From contig NZ_VYGV01000011.1 of assembly GCF_013387465.1 (NCBI RefSeq), positions 62,001 through 126,000 on the forward strand: DNA of 64,000 nucleotides. Reading direction: 5' to 3'. The notes under the pieces are model-generated. The model had not been told where the DNA came from. It saw only the letters and a program-made list of their open reading frames with translations, and did not search any database. Position numbers and translations under genes: made by a program. How positions within the stretch are numbered: position 1 is the first letter of the stretch; every line of letters begins with the position of its first letter. This document shows positions 1 to 7,785 of this stretch, one piece after another. The DNA is from Hydrogenophaga aromaticivorans. Its GTDB lineage: Bacteria; Pseudomonadota; Gammaproteobacteria; Burkholderiales; Burkholderiaceae_C.

Positions 1-379
1 CCTCGGACATGAAGCGCGCACCGAAGCGGTTGACCAGATACAGCGTGCGATCGGTCAGACCCAGAAACCGCGTGGCTGAGGATGCGATGTGCGGGTTGTT
101 CAGCTTGATGTCCATCGGAACCACGATGGCGCTCTCGTAGAAGCGTTCGAGCTCGTACTGACCGAGCTTTCGCTGGCGACGGGCCATCTCACGAGACAAC
201 TGCCCCCTTTGTTCGGCGGTCAGTTCTTTCCGGTCGATGTGTTTGGCCCCTTGGCCAACCTCACCAGCGCTCACCGCCGCATCGGCGAAGGTGCTCGCCT
301 CTTCGATGGCAGCTTCTGCCGCCACCAGCTCAGTGTCGGCGCTGATCGCGGCCGCAGCATCATTGGAAGTTTTCACCAT
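1..379 (-). CDS. Partial protein of unknown function (N-terminal 126 residues)
   Basis: An open frame reads leftwards from an ATG at 379 and leaves the window without a stop. The fragment starts MVKTSNDAAAAIS, is rich in Ala and Glu for about 50 residues, then becomes basic (ELTAEQRGQLSREMARRQRK) and ends in a conserved-looking stretch with LNNPHIASSATRFLGLTDR. No signal peptide or membrane segment is seen. I do not recognise the family. It is divergent from the 695-1458 operon and shares its upstream region. A TTG directly before the ATG is an alternative start. The reading frame is convincing; the function is unknown. Confidence 0.6.
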   Translation of the reverse strand, partial: MVKTSNDAAAAISADTELVAAEAAIEEASTFADAAVSAGEVGQGAKHIDRKELTAEQRGQLSREMARRQRKLGQYELERFYESAIVVPMDIKLNNPHIASSATRFLGLTDRTLYLVNRFGARFMSE

Positions 380-694
380 CAAATTATTCGAGTACCCAGC
401 AGCAGCTGAGAGGCGATGCACCTGATGCCGAGGCACCGAATGCACTGGGACGTGCCTGATCTCGATCTCCGTATGAGCCCAGATACTGCCAACCGGGCAG
501 CGCGGCCTTTAACCAGAGGGTCACGAGCGAACCACTGGTTTGCACCATTTTGTGACCCCGTCAGGCGCGAAAGAACCCAAATGAGTCGTTTACAAGGTGC
601 GTTTTCAAAACGCCGGCTCCCCACCCGGTGAAAGCAGCCACTCAGGGTTTCCATTCAATGTTGAATATGTGCGCGAAAAAGGCATGCTGATCAC
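380..694. promoter_or_regulatory. Divergent intergenic region with a GCGTTTT/AAAACGC palindrome
   Basis: This 315-base stretch separates two divergently transcribed units, so it should hold promoters for both, but no convincing -35/-10 pair is visible. The only striking element is a perfect palindrome, GCGTTTT-C-AAAACGC, at 599-613, about 80 bases before the plus-strand gene, which could be a repressor operator. Short open frames here are unconvincing. Confidence 0.35.
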
Positions 695-907
695 ATGGCC
701 GACTACCTCGACGAACTCATGGACAGCGCTCTACGAGCAAAACGACAACCGCACATCACCGCTGCGCGCGTTCACCTCAAGCGGGCCGCTGATATCCTGG
801 AGCAACACACCCACTGTGTTGTCCTGCGCCAATCAGTTCAGTTCGCTCTGCAACACGCATCCTCCACGCTGGCCAGCGGGAGCATTTCAGGACGGACGCT
901 GGCGTGA
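695..907 (+). CDS. Small protein of unknown function coupled to the NTPase gene
   Basis: This 70-residue frame (MADYLDELMDSALRAKRQ...) ends in a TGA that overlaps the GTG start of the next gene in a GTGA arrangement, so the two are probably translationally coupled. The protein looks mostly helical, with several His and Arg residues. No domain is recognised. The tight coupling is the main argument that it is real; the ribosome binding site is weak. Confidence 0.5.
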   Translation: MADYLDELMDSALRAKRQPHITAARVHLKRAADILEQHTHCVVLRQSVQFALQHASSTLASGSISGRTLA

Positions 908-1458
908 GCAACCCTGCACTTCATCCATGCGTATTCCTCGTCGGACTGCATGGGTGCGGCAAGACGACGGTCGGAATGGAACTGAACCATAGCCACGGCT
1001 GGGCACACTTGAGCCTTGGTGACCTCGGGCGCATGGCCAGAATGCGCAAACCACACCCGTACTTGAGTTTGAGATTGATGGCCTCCCTTGCTGGCCAGAT
1101 TCCGGGTGAACGACTTCGCCCTCAAGTCATTGACGCCTTGCTCAATCAAGTACAAGTTCTTCGGGAGCGTGCCCCTGTGATCGTGGATGGCTTCCCAAGC
1201 GAGCCGTACCATGTCACGAAGCTGCCCTCAGGAGCAAAGCTGGTGTGCCTAGAAGTGCCAGAGAACGTGCGTCTGGAGCGCTTGGAGTTTCGGACCCAAA
1301 CCTCTGCGCGTCGCTGGAACCCCGACATGGGCCCCGGCCTTCGGGACCATCAGCTCCCCTTCCTGCTACAGGAGCATGCAAGCCGTGTGGTGAAAGTTTC
1401 CGCAGCCGGCCACATCGAGGATATCGCCCGGGACGTGCTCTCCATCGCCTTTCGATAG
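904..1458 (+). CDS. Adenylate kinase-like P-loop NTPase
   Basis: A 184-residue cytoplasmic protein with GTG start. A Walker A motif, GLHGCGKTT, lies at about residues 14-22, and VDGFP at about residue 95 matches the DGFP lid-side motif of adenylate and related nucleoside monophosphate kinases. The length suits a short (lid-less) kinase. The substrate cannot be read from the sequence; nucleotide phosphoryl transfer or a regulatory ATPase are both possible. It is the last gene of a two-gene unit and is followed at once by a strong bidirectional terminator. Plasmid location is unusual for a kinase of this type. Confidence 0.7.
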   Translation: MSNPALHPCVFLVGLHGCGKTTVGMELNHSHGWAHLSLGDLGRMARMRKPHPYLSLRLMASLAGQIPGERLRPQVIDALLNQVQVLRERAPVIVDGFPSEPYHVTKLPSGAKLVCLEVPENVRLERLEFRTQTSARRWNPDMGPGLRDHQLPFLLQEHASRVVKVSAAGHIEDIARDVLSIAFR

Positions 1459-1467
1459 ACGAAAAAA

Positions 1468-1502
1468 AACCTCCAGGCCCCTTGCGGGACTTGGAGGTTT
1501 TC
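1468..1502. terminator. Bidirectional intrinsic terminator
   Basis: AACCTCCA pairs with TGGAGGTT around a GC-rich loop. The hairpin is flanked by eight A on the left (eight U for the minus-strand gene ending at 1581) and four T on the right, so it can end both the kinase-like gene and the convergent gene. Confidence 0.85.
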
Positions 1503-1580
1503 CTTGAAATGGCGCTTCGCTCGGGCCCGACCTGCAGAACCCACAGGCTGCACAGGTCTTGCTCAAGATCAAAGGCCAGC

Positions 1581-3152
1581 TTACTTGTTGCCTTCTTCAA
1601 GCGCCGAGGCCATCAGTTCAGTCGCCACGCTGGCACCATCTTCACAGAGGCGAGCCAATTCCTTTCGGAACTCTCCCAACCGCTGCCCGTTGGACAGGTT
1701 GCCGAACTTGAACTGCATGTACTTGACCACCAGGTCTTGTTGCAGATTCATCGTGTGGATCTCGGTGACAAAGCACAGGTAGTCCTTGGTCATCTCGCCG
1801 AAGCGGTCCACCATCTTCTTCCAAGCGTCGAACACCTCAAGAGGCTTGTCCTGCCACGCGTCTCCCCAGCGGAGTTCAGCCCATCGGACAAACTGATCGG
1901 CATACCCACCGGCTTCTGCGTGATCCGAAATCAGGGACATCGGATCGACTTCTTCATCCCGGTGTTCAGTGCTCATCGCTGGATCGCTCGATCCTCCCTG
2001 ACCGCGATCTGTGGCTCCAGAGCCTTTCGATGCGGCTTCAGCGCCATCCCGAGGCCCCTGTTGTTGTCCCACCGAATCCCCGGCATGCCGCTCCGTCCCG
2101 CGCGCCTTTGCATCGTTGGAAGCCTGCACGTCGATGGCGATGCCAGCGTCTTCTGCTGTGGACCACGCCAACGGCACGGCCGGCGTGACGCCGCTCGTAC
2201 TGTGTGAAGTCTTGGCCACGTGCGGAAGAAGCATGGCCTCTTGCTGCTTGAGCCACATCACCTTCGGGAGTTCGATTTCCATATCCAGGGTAGGAACCCA
2301 CTGCTCACCCATCTTCGGCATCCCTGTCTCATCAAAATACTGACGAACCGCCCGCTCTTTGGACAACCAGAAGACCGGTCTTCCATCGGGCGTGAAGTTC
2401 GGCAAGCGCCCGTTGCAGGTGTTCATTGCCTGCGACAAGCGCAGGTAGATCTGCGAAGCGGCCTCAGTGCTGCCGGTGTGCAGCTCAAAGACGCCAGCAC
2501 CCGCAATCCCTGGCACAAAGAAGCGCAGCTTGCCGCCGAACTTGCACATGCCAAAGGCGTACTCTTCACATTCCTCAGGAACACAGGCTCCACGCACCAC
2601 TGGTTGCCTGGGCACATGCTGCACGATCTTGCGCTTGGTCTGCTCGGTCCTGGTGACCGGTGGCAAATAGACGCAGTTCCGTGTTCCATCGGGCTCATAG
2701 CGCGAGCGGTAGCGAATGGTTTCTGCACCACCGCCCTGAACAGCAAGGCCGCCTCCGACGAGGGTGTCCAGGTCATGGTCCATGACGTCCGGGAAGACCA
2801 CCGGGAACCGGTAGAGCTTCGGTGACACGTCAGATCCGCGGGATTCGCCGTAGAGTTCGAGCAAACGCCGTGTCGTCGCGGCACCCCCAGTGTTCATATC
2901 CCACGGATGGGCATGGAACTCCTGTGTGTTTCGCGGATAGAACGGGTTGGCCATCTCGCACTGCCTGTAGATCTCTTTCTCAGCTTCACGAAAGCTGATG
3001 AGCCCTTGCTGTGCCTTCTTGAAGAGTGCAGCAGCTTTTGGGTCGCCTGCGGCCTTCTTGCTGATGGCTTTGGTGCCAACCCGGATCTTTCCGCCGACAC
3101 TGAACTGCACATCACGTTGAGCGATGCGCTCAGACAAAAACGATTTACCCAT
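1581..3152 (-). CDS. Large protein of unknown function, possibly Gp3/RDF-like ('hydrolase or metal-binding' family)
   Basis: A 523-residue protein. The start at 3152 (MGKSFLSERIAQ) is preferred because AAGGAG lies eight bases upstream; the ATG at 3158 is too close. The central part, with EEYAFGMCKFGGKLRFF, a stretch reading GVFELHTGS, IYLRL and NGRLP, resembles the layout of phage recombination directionality factor-like proteins often annotated 'hydrolase or metal-binding protein' in Burkholderiales. Residues ~330-410 are low-complexity and hydrophilic, followed by a helical C-terminal domain. Family assignment is from memory of motif layout and is tentative. It is divergent from the RecG-like helicase. 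Confidence 0.6.
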   Translation of the reverse strand: MGKSFLSERIAQRDVQFSVGGKIRVGTKAISKKAAGDPKAAALFKKAQQGLISFREAEKEIYRQCEMANPFYPRNTQEFHAHPWDMNTGGAATTRRLLELYGESRGSDVSPKLYRFPVVFPDVMDHDLDTLVGGGLAVQGGGAETIRYRSRYEPDGTRNCVYLPPVTRTEQTKRKIVQHVPRQPVVRGACVPEECEEYAFGMCKFGGKLRFFVPGIAGAGVFELHTGSTEAASQIYLRLSQAMNTCNGRLPNFTPDGRPVFWLSKERAVRQYFDETGMPKMGEQWVPTLDMEIELPKVMWLKQQEAMLLPHVAKTSHSTSGVTPAVPLAWSTAEDAGIAIDVQASNDAKARGTERHAGDSVGQQQGPRDGAEAASKGSGATDRGQGGSSDPAMSTEHRDEEVDPMSLISDHAEAGGYADQFVRWAELRWGDAWQDKPLEVFDAWKKMVDRFGEMTKDYLCFVTEIHTMNLQQDLVVKYMQFKFGNLSNGQRLGEFRKELARLCEDGASVATELMASALEEGNK

Positions 3153-3371
3153 CTTCATTCTCCTTTCAAGCAGCTTCCCGCTTGTTCTGTTTGTCCGATG
3201 AGAGATTTCATCGGGCCTTCATTGCCACATTCGCGGCATCAGAAGACAACTGGCTGGGTAGAGAAGAGAACCCGCCATAGAGACGCACACAACTATTGCT
3301 GTGCACGCGTCCATGGCCTCTCGGTCAGCTTTTGAAATTGAGTTTTCGTGTGGCACTGCTACGCTGAAAAC
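3153..3371. promoter_or_regulatory. Divergent region between the 1581-3152 gene and the helicase gene
   Basis: It must contain the start signals of both divergent genes. A perfect hairpin, CCGATGA/TCATCGG, at 3195-3214 lies in the minus-strand leader and a short CAAGC/GCTTG stem sits just before the Shine-Dalgarno of the minus gene. This differs from the standard leader seen at other genes. I see no clear promoter hexamers. Confidence 0.4.
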
Positions 3372-5252
3372 ATGGATCAGAAGACCCTCGAATCAACGCT
3401 CAAAGCCCTGGACTGTGATAGCCATGCGCAGGTGCTTCTTTGCATCCCGAAAGGCCATGTTGATCGAGGCAGTGTGTACACCGACCTGCACGCAGCGCCA
3501 CTGCATCGCGAGAGTCTTCTGCGAGTTCGTTTTGAGGGCTACGCTGGACTCGACAGTCAGGGCAATGCCACCGGCAGTCCCTATCCCGCAAGCATCGAGG
3601 TGAAACTTTCCTTTGAGGAAGGCTCGCCCATCACCACGCGATTTTTTGGCCTGTCCTTAGCCACCGCACAGGCGCTTGAAGGACGATGGACCACCATCGA
3701 AGCAATGGCAGTTCAGATGGGCACCAACCGGTATCTGCGCGGAGCCAGGCTGCAAAAGCCCACCGGGAGGATTGATCCCCTGTACAACGGCATTGGAGGG
3801 AAGGTATCGGGTGAGCGTGTACAGGAGGCCATCGAGGCAGCGCTGGGACGGCCTAGCCTGATTGAACAGGCTGCAGAGGAAGTCATGGCCAGCACAGTGA
3901 TCAGCCGCCGACTTCAAGTTGTCGGCCGCTCAGCCAGCGCACTGCTGTATTCGCTCCACAGACCAGCGAGCCTTGTCCAGGCAGCCAATGCCCTGACCTT
4001 CGTCAAGCGTTGCACGATTGCCGAAGTTCGGGCCGCAGCGCGTCGAGCTTCCATGCCTGCGGCTGACGCGAGCGTAGCCACCAACATCGACAAGGCACTG
4101 ATTGAGGCCGTCGGCCAGCAGCGAGAGGTCTTGAGTCCAGATCAACGCCAAGCACTCAACATCATCCGAAAGGCCATCAACGCCAGTGGCGCTGCCAGAA
4201 TCCTGCTCAACGGAGACGTTGGATCAGGCAAGACGCTGGTGTTCCTGCTGTCACTTGCTGCAGTGGTTCGCAGTTCGGATACCAGCTCGCGTGTGGCCGT
4301 GATGGTTCCCAGCGACCTTGTTGCCCGCCAGATCCACGCGCAGGCCTCCAGCCGATTCCCAGACCTCAGGCCTGCACTGGTATGCGCTGATTCAAGCGAT
4401 ATCCCGGTCAACGCCAGGATTCTCATTGGCACGCAAGCGCTCTTGGCACGCAAGGATGTCGGCCAACTCACCGCGCTCGTCGTCGATGAACAGCACAAGT
4501 TCTCCGTGGATCAGCGCAGCGCCCTGGTGGGACCAAGAACGCACGTCATCGAGGCCAGCGCCACGCCCATTCCCAGGTCACTCGCATTGGCCCTGTTCTC
4601 TGGGTGGGTCCAGGCACGCATCGAGCGATGCCCCGTGGAGAAAGACATTTCCAGTCATGTGCTGATTGAGGGCAGCGACCGCGACACCGCGGTGCAGCTC
4701 GTACAAACGCACCTCCAGCGAGGCAAGCGAGTGATCTTCCTCTACCCCAAAGTTTCCGGCGAAAACGCTTCGGTCAAAGCCCGTGGGCAGGCACTGAGCG
4801 AAAGATTCCCCGGCAAGGTTGCCATCATTCACGGCAAGCTCTCCAACAAGCACAAGCAGTTGGCCATCAGCCAGTTTGCCGATGGTTCTTGTCCAATTGC
4901 AGTGGCATCCACTGCTGTTGAAGTGGGTATGGATGTTCCAGATGTTGGCCTGATGATCGTCAGTGGTGCAGACCGCTTTGGCGTCTCCCAGCTTCACCAG
5001 CTTCGAGGTCGACTTGTACGCAATGGTGGAAGCGGTGACTTCGTGATGATGCTGGATCGTCAACCAGCCCGCCCCACCCTACAACGTCTCCATGCCGTGA
5101 GGGATCACCTTGACGGCTTCGCTCTGGCAGAACGAGACCTGCAGCTCCGAGGCTTCGGTGATGTGCTTGGTGACATGCAGACGGGCAAGAGCACAGGCAC
5201 TTTCAAGCTCACCAAACTCTCCGCAGAGGACTTTCTGGATAGTCCGGGTTGA
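3372..5252 (+). CDS. RecG-like superfamily 2 DNA helicase
   Basis: A 626-residue protein. Helicase motifs appear in order: Walker A GDVGSGKT at ~281, DEQH box (the DEQH-x-F form typical of RecG) at ~370, SATPIPR at ~398 and QLRGRLVR at ~543. Residues 1-250 do not carry helicase motifs and may hold the wedge/OB part that RecG uses to remodel stalled forks and branched DNA. Chromosomal RecG is usually ~680-700 residues, so this is a shorter, divergent plasmid version. ATG at 3372 is chosen over 3348 because the upstream extension (MWHCYAEN) looks non-coding. It fits with the SbcCD, SSB and primase genes as part of an element-borne replication and repair kit. Confidence 0.85.
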   Translation: MDQKTLESTLKALDCDSHAQVLLCIPKGHVDRGSVYTDLHAAPLHRESLLRVRFEGYAGLDSQGNATGSPYPASIEVKLSFEEGSPITTRFFGLSLATAQALEGRWTTIEAMAVQMGTNRYLRGARLQKPTGRIDPLYNGIGGKVSGERVQEAIEAALGRPSLIEQAAEEVMASTVISRRLQVVGRSASALLYSLHRPASLVQAANALTFVKRCTIAEVRAAARRASMPAADASVATNIDKALIEAVGQQREVLSPDQRQALNIIRKAINASGAARILLNGDVGSGKTLVFLLSLAAVVRSSDTSSRVAVMVPSDLVARQIHAQASSRFPDLRPALVCADSSDIPVNARILIGTQALLARKDVGQLTALVVDEQHKFSVDQRSALVGPRTHVIEASATPIPRSLALALFSGWVQARIERCPVEKDISSHVLIEGSDRDTAVQLVQTHLQRGKRVIFLYPKVSGENASVKARGQALSERFPGKVAIIHGKLSNKHKQLAISQFADGSCPIAVASTAVEVGMDVPDVGLMIVSGADRFGVSQLHQLRGRLVRNGGSGDFVMMLDRQPARPTLQRLHAVRDHLDGFALAERDLQLRGFGDVLGDMQTGKSTGTFKLTKLSAEDFLDSPG

Positions 5253-5404
5253 ACCAGATGCCACTCCTGAAGGAGAGGCACCTGGGTCAAATGAGCTATC
5301 AGCCCGTGAGGGCATCTTCTTTTGCAATCCTGATCAGCAGACATCGATTCAAAAGGCCGCTGATACCACGGTCGTTCCCACCTCTCATGGGGAACACGCG
5401 AGGA
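5253..5404. other. Convergent intergenic region with several inverted repeats
   Basis: Between two convergent genes. Inverted repeats are visible at 5253-5285 (CCTCCT-type arms, GATGCC/GGCACC), at 5301-5313 (GCCC/GGGC) and at 5374-5395 (GTTCCC/GGGAAC). They probably end transcription from both sides, but none has a long T run. No gene is seen. Confidence 0.4.
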
Positions 5405-5836
5405 TCATGCTGCACCTTCTTCTTGTGGTCCGCTCGTGCAGGTCTGTTGTCCGCGGCACAGAGCGGCCAAGCCGATTGCTTGTGCAACCAGTTCGGCACC
5501 GCCAGCGCGAAGGGCAGCTTCGGGTGCGAAATGGCTGGCAAAGCCGGCCAATCGCTCCAACAACTCCACCGGATCGATCACGCTGACCGCGGAAGCTTGC
5601 GCTTTCATGGCCGCAGTACCTTCCTTCTCCAGCGAGTTGGCAGCTGCGATGGCGATCAAGGCTCGACCTTGCTGCTTTGCGGCTTGCTCCAATTGCACGA
5701 CTGCCCACTGCCGAAGCGCATTTGCAGCGCTGCGTCCGCCGGCAAGCGGCACGTCAAGTCGGATGTACCCGTGCTCAATGCATGCATAGGCACGCTCGGC
5801 ACCGAGAACTGTTTTGATGCTCAGGTCAGCGATCAT
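5405..5836 (-). CDS. Unknown Ala-rich protein coupled to the upstream gene
   Basis: A 143-residue protein beginning MIADLSIKTVLGAERAY. The start ATG overlaps the stop of the upstream gene by one base (TGATG), a coupling that recurs in this window. It is Ala/Leu-rich and helical (ALIAIAAANSLEKEG, ELLERLAGFASHFAPE) with no membrane segment. No family recognised. Its partner at 5836-6300 is also unknown, and the two are likely one translation unit under the leader at 6306-6340. Confidence 0.6.
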   Translation of the reverse strand: MIADLSIKTVLGAERAYACIEHGYIRLDVPLAGGRSAANALRQWAVVQLEQAAKQQGRALIAIAAANSLEKEGTAAMKAQASAVSVIDPVELLERLAGFASHFAPEAALRAGGAELVAQAIGLAALCRGQQTCTSGPQEEGAA

Positions 5837-6300
5837 CACAGCTCTCCACCAACGGCCGCTACGACCTGCAAGCGCAGGGGATTCCAGCTATCGAGGTCCT
5901 TGACCACCGCTCGCGCCTGGGAGAGCGCTTGCATGAGCTTGGCATCGTAGTCCGCAGAAACCGAGTCGATCAACGAAGAACCGTTATCGCTGGAGAGCAA
6001 CGCTACCAGGCTGCGAAGCGCAACCTCGGTGCGGCGCCCCATTCGAACGCTCTTCGAACGCTGGACGCTGGGGTCAACCGTGAACTCGCTGACTTCGCAG
6101 ACAACGAACCGAGGCTGGCTGGACTTCTCAGAATCGTAGGAATCGAAGAGCAACGGCATCTTGGGTGTGTTGTCCCAAAGCGTGCCCATCTTGAACGCTG
6201 TCGCGGTCTTGGCAATCGCCTCCATGTGATCTTCAGCCATTACGCCGACGCTCATCCCATGGGTGTAGTTCAGGCTCGTAGCCACATTGAACAGTTTCAT
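5836..6300 (-). CDS. Unknown cytoplasmic protein
   Basis: A 154-residue protein starting MKLFNVATSLNYTHGMSVGV. The start at 6300 is supported by the AAAAGGA ribosome site that belongs to the structured leader at 6306-6340; the longer open frame upstream would translate that leader. The C-terminal half is helical and ends TGA overlapping the next gene. No recognised motif. Confidence 0.6.
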   Translation of the reverse strand: MKLFNVATSLNYTHGMSVGVMAEDHMEAIAKTATAFKMGTLWDNTPKMPLLFDSYDSEKSSQPRFVVCEVSEFTVDPSVQRSKSVRMGRRTEVALRSLVALLSSDNGSSLIDSVSADYDAKLMQALSQARAVVKDLDSWNPLRLQVVAAVGGEL

Positions 6301-6305
6301 CACAT

Positions 6306-6340
6306 TCCTTTTCCCGCACACAGCGGTTGTTGTAAAGGAG
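6306..6340 (-). promoter_or_regulatory. SD-sequestering leader of the 5836-6300 gene
   Basis: Read on the minus strand, the arm CTCCTTTA pairs with the ribosome site AAAGGA; the inner stem is CCGC/GCGG; the intervening loop contains ACAACAACC. Same architecture as the other leaders in this window. Confidence 0.7.
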
Positions 6341-6352
6341 ATGCTGGTATGG

Positions 6353-6425
6353 ATTCTCGCAGAAGTCTTCTTCTGCAGGAAGCCACACACGAGGGTGAAG
6401 GTGCCCGCGCGAACGCGGACACCTT
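6353..6425 (-). terminator. Intercistronic double hairpin after the nuclease gene
   Basis: First hairpin AAGGTG...CACCTT (398-425 of the 6 kb block) around a GCG/CGC core lies directly after the nuclease stop. A second hairpin, GCAGAAG/CTTCTGC, lies between it and the next leader. Confidence 0.55.
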
Positions 6426-6434
6426 GGCTTTCAA

Positions 6435-6947
6435 CTACTTCTTCTTGGAGGCCTCCTTGCGAAAGAGCCAAGGAGGCACTGGTTCATCATCACGCCACAG
6501 CCCTTTTCGATCGCTGCGCGCTTGATTTTGGAGGCCCGAGAGACTTCGATCCTTGGCGTAGAACTCATACACCCAGGCATACCCACTGCCCACCATGTGT
6601 GACTGCGCATCGGTGTCGTTGCATGCAACCCTTGCAACCAGACGGTCATAGCGGTCCTTGTTCTGAACGGCAAGCGTGGCCTGCCTTCCAAAGCACAGCT
6701 TGGACAACTCCAGCTTGGCACGACGACCAAATGCCTGCGACGACTCTGGGGCATCAATTTCGCTCAGGCGAACTCGAACAGTCTTGTTTCCAGGCAGCAG
6801 AACATCGATCGTGTCGCCGTCGGAGACGCCGATCACACGCCCATACAAAGCCGTTGCCGAGTGTCCAGTCTGCCCAACAGAAGGAACACCAGCAAATGCA
6901 CCGTAGAAGCCAAAAAGAGCCACAAAGATTGAAGTGAGGATTTCCAT
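6435..6947 (-). CDS. Thermonuclease (SNase-like) family nuclease, membrane-anchored or exported
   Basis: A 170-residue protein with an N-terminal hydrophobic segment (EILTSIFVALFGFYGAFAG) that is a signal peptide or anchor. The SNase fold follows: GRVIGVSDGDTIDVLL, then VRVRLSEIDAPES with the catalytic Arg and Glu, then YDRLVARV with the second catalytic Arg. The family cleaves DNA and RNA with Ca2+. The start at 6947 lies four bases after the stop of the upstream gene. Such nucleases are common passengers on conjugative elements; a role at the cell envelope during DNA transfer is only inference. Confidence 0.85.
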   Translation of the reverse strand: MEILTSIFVALFGFYGAFAGVPSVGQTGHSATALYGRVIGVSDGDTIDVLLPGNKTVRVRLSEIDAPESSQAFGRRAKLELSKLCFGRQATLAVQNKDRYDRLVARVACNDTDAQSHMVGSGYAWVYEFYAKDRSLSGLQNQARSDRKGLWRDDEPVPPWLFRKEASKKK

Positions 6948-6951
6948 GAGA

Positions 6952-7257
6952 CTAGGCCGCGAGGGCAAGTTGTTGTTGAGGAATGCAGATCGGAAGGCTC
7001 AGAGGTTCATTGGCCTTTGCGACATGCAACGACCATTTCAGAAGCCGGGTGACGGTCGATGGATCGTGCAGGTCGGCTGCGTAGAAGAGCAAGTCGCTCT
7101 CCAAGGTCGGGAGGTCTCGGAAAACGCCCACCTTCTCGGCAAGCATCTTCATGCAGAAACGGCGGGTACCACCGGCCCTGCAGTTCGCTGACAGCGCCAG
7201 ATACAAGCGCTGGCGCTTCACGCTGGGGACGTGCGAAGAGCGTTTGTAAATTCGCAT
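6952..7257 (-). CDS. Small basic protein of unknown function
   Basis: A 101-residue protein starting MRIYKRSSHVPSVKRQRLYL. Start at 7257 is one base after the upstream stop, with GAGGAGG inside the end of the upstream gene as ribosome site, so translation is coupled. The N-terminal half is Arg/Lys-rich with two Cys, suggesting nucleic acid binding; no domain recognised. Confidence 0.6.
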   Translation of the reverse strand: MRIYKRSSHVPSVKRQRLYLALSANCRAGGTRRFCMKMLAEKVGVFRDLPTLESDLLFYAADLHDPSTVTRLLKWSLHVAKANEPLSLPICIPQQQLALAA

Positions 7258-7258
7258 C

Positions 7259-7618
7259 TCACACCTCCTCGACAAGAGCACACAACCCGAGCTCACGCTG
7301 CGCCTCATGATCCCACGTGAGCATGGCGCACTCAGGATCTTCCTCGACAAGCATCGCCCACTTCCAGGCCTCTTCACAGGTGCCGTCGAACGACAGAACC
7401 AGTTCGCGATAGCTCCCGAAATCGTGAGACACGCTGCTGGTTTGAATGCCTGCCTTACCTTGTTCCTGCAACTCATGTGGAATCGGGTAGTGGCGAAGGA
7501 TCTGGGACCGAAAGGCCTTCATCTCCTTGCGAGAACGCTCCCGGTAGTCTTCTGCACCGACCTGTGCACAGTCCTCTTCGGACGGCGCAAAGCCGATTTC
7601 GATAACCTGATGTTTCAT
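7259..7618 (-). CDS. Unknown acidic protein
   Basis: A 119-residue protein starting MKHQVIEIGFAPSEED. The start at 7618 follows the leader at 7623-7660, whose TAGGAG is the ribosome site. It is soluble, with Trp-rich C-terminal part (EEAWKWAMLVEEDPECAML). First gene of a coupled trio (this gene, the small basic protein, the nuclease). No family recognised. Confidence 0.6.
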   Translation of the reverse strand: MKHQVIEIGFAPSEEDCAQVGAEDYRERSRKEMKAFRSQILRHYPIPHELQEQGKAGIQTSSVSHDFGSYRELVLSFDGTCEEAWKWAMLVEEDPECAMLTWDHEAQRELGLCALVEEV

Positions 7619-7622
7619 AAAC

Positions 7623-7660
7623 GCTCCTATAAAGGTCCGCAAATGCGGTGTTGGTGGAGC
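7623..7660 (-). promoter_or_regulatory. SD-sequestering leader of the 7259-7618 gene
   Basis: Outer stem GCTCC/GGAGC (the second arm is the ribosome site), inner stem CCGC/GCGG, loop ACCAACA. The outer stem differs from the common CCTTTC/GAAAGG version but still pairs. Confidence 0.75.
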
Positions 7661-7678
7661 GGGCCGTGATCAACGGCT

Positions 7679-7777
7679 TGTGTATGACCTGCGCCATACA
7701 CAAAACGTCGCGATTCATTGGCTCATCTGAGCAGGGAAAAAAAGTTGACCCACCACCCCGCAAGGAGGTGATGGGTC
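7679..7777 (-). terminator. Terminator of the methylase-helicase gene plus second hairpin
   Basis: Minus-strand hairpin GACCCATCACC/GGTGGTGGGTC (7747-7777) is followed by a run of eight T (7736-7743), a classic intrinsic terminator. A second hairpin, TTGTGTATG/CATACACAA (7679-7703), follows before the next leader. Confidence 0.85.
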
Positions 7778-7785
7778 TACAAGGT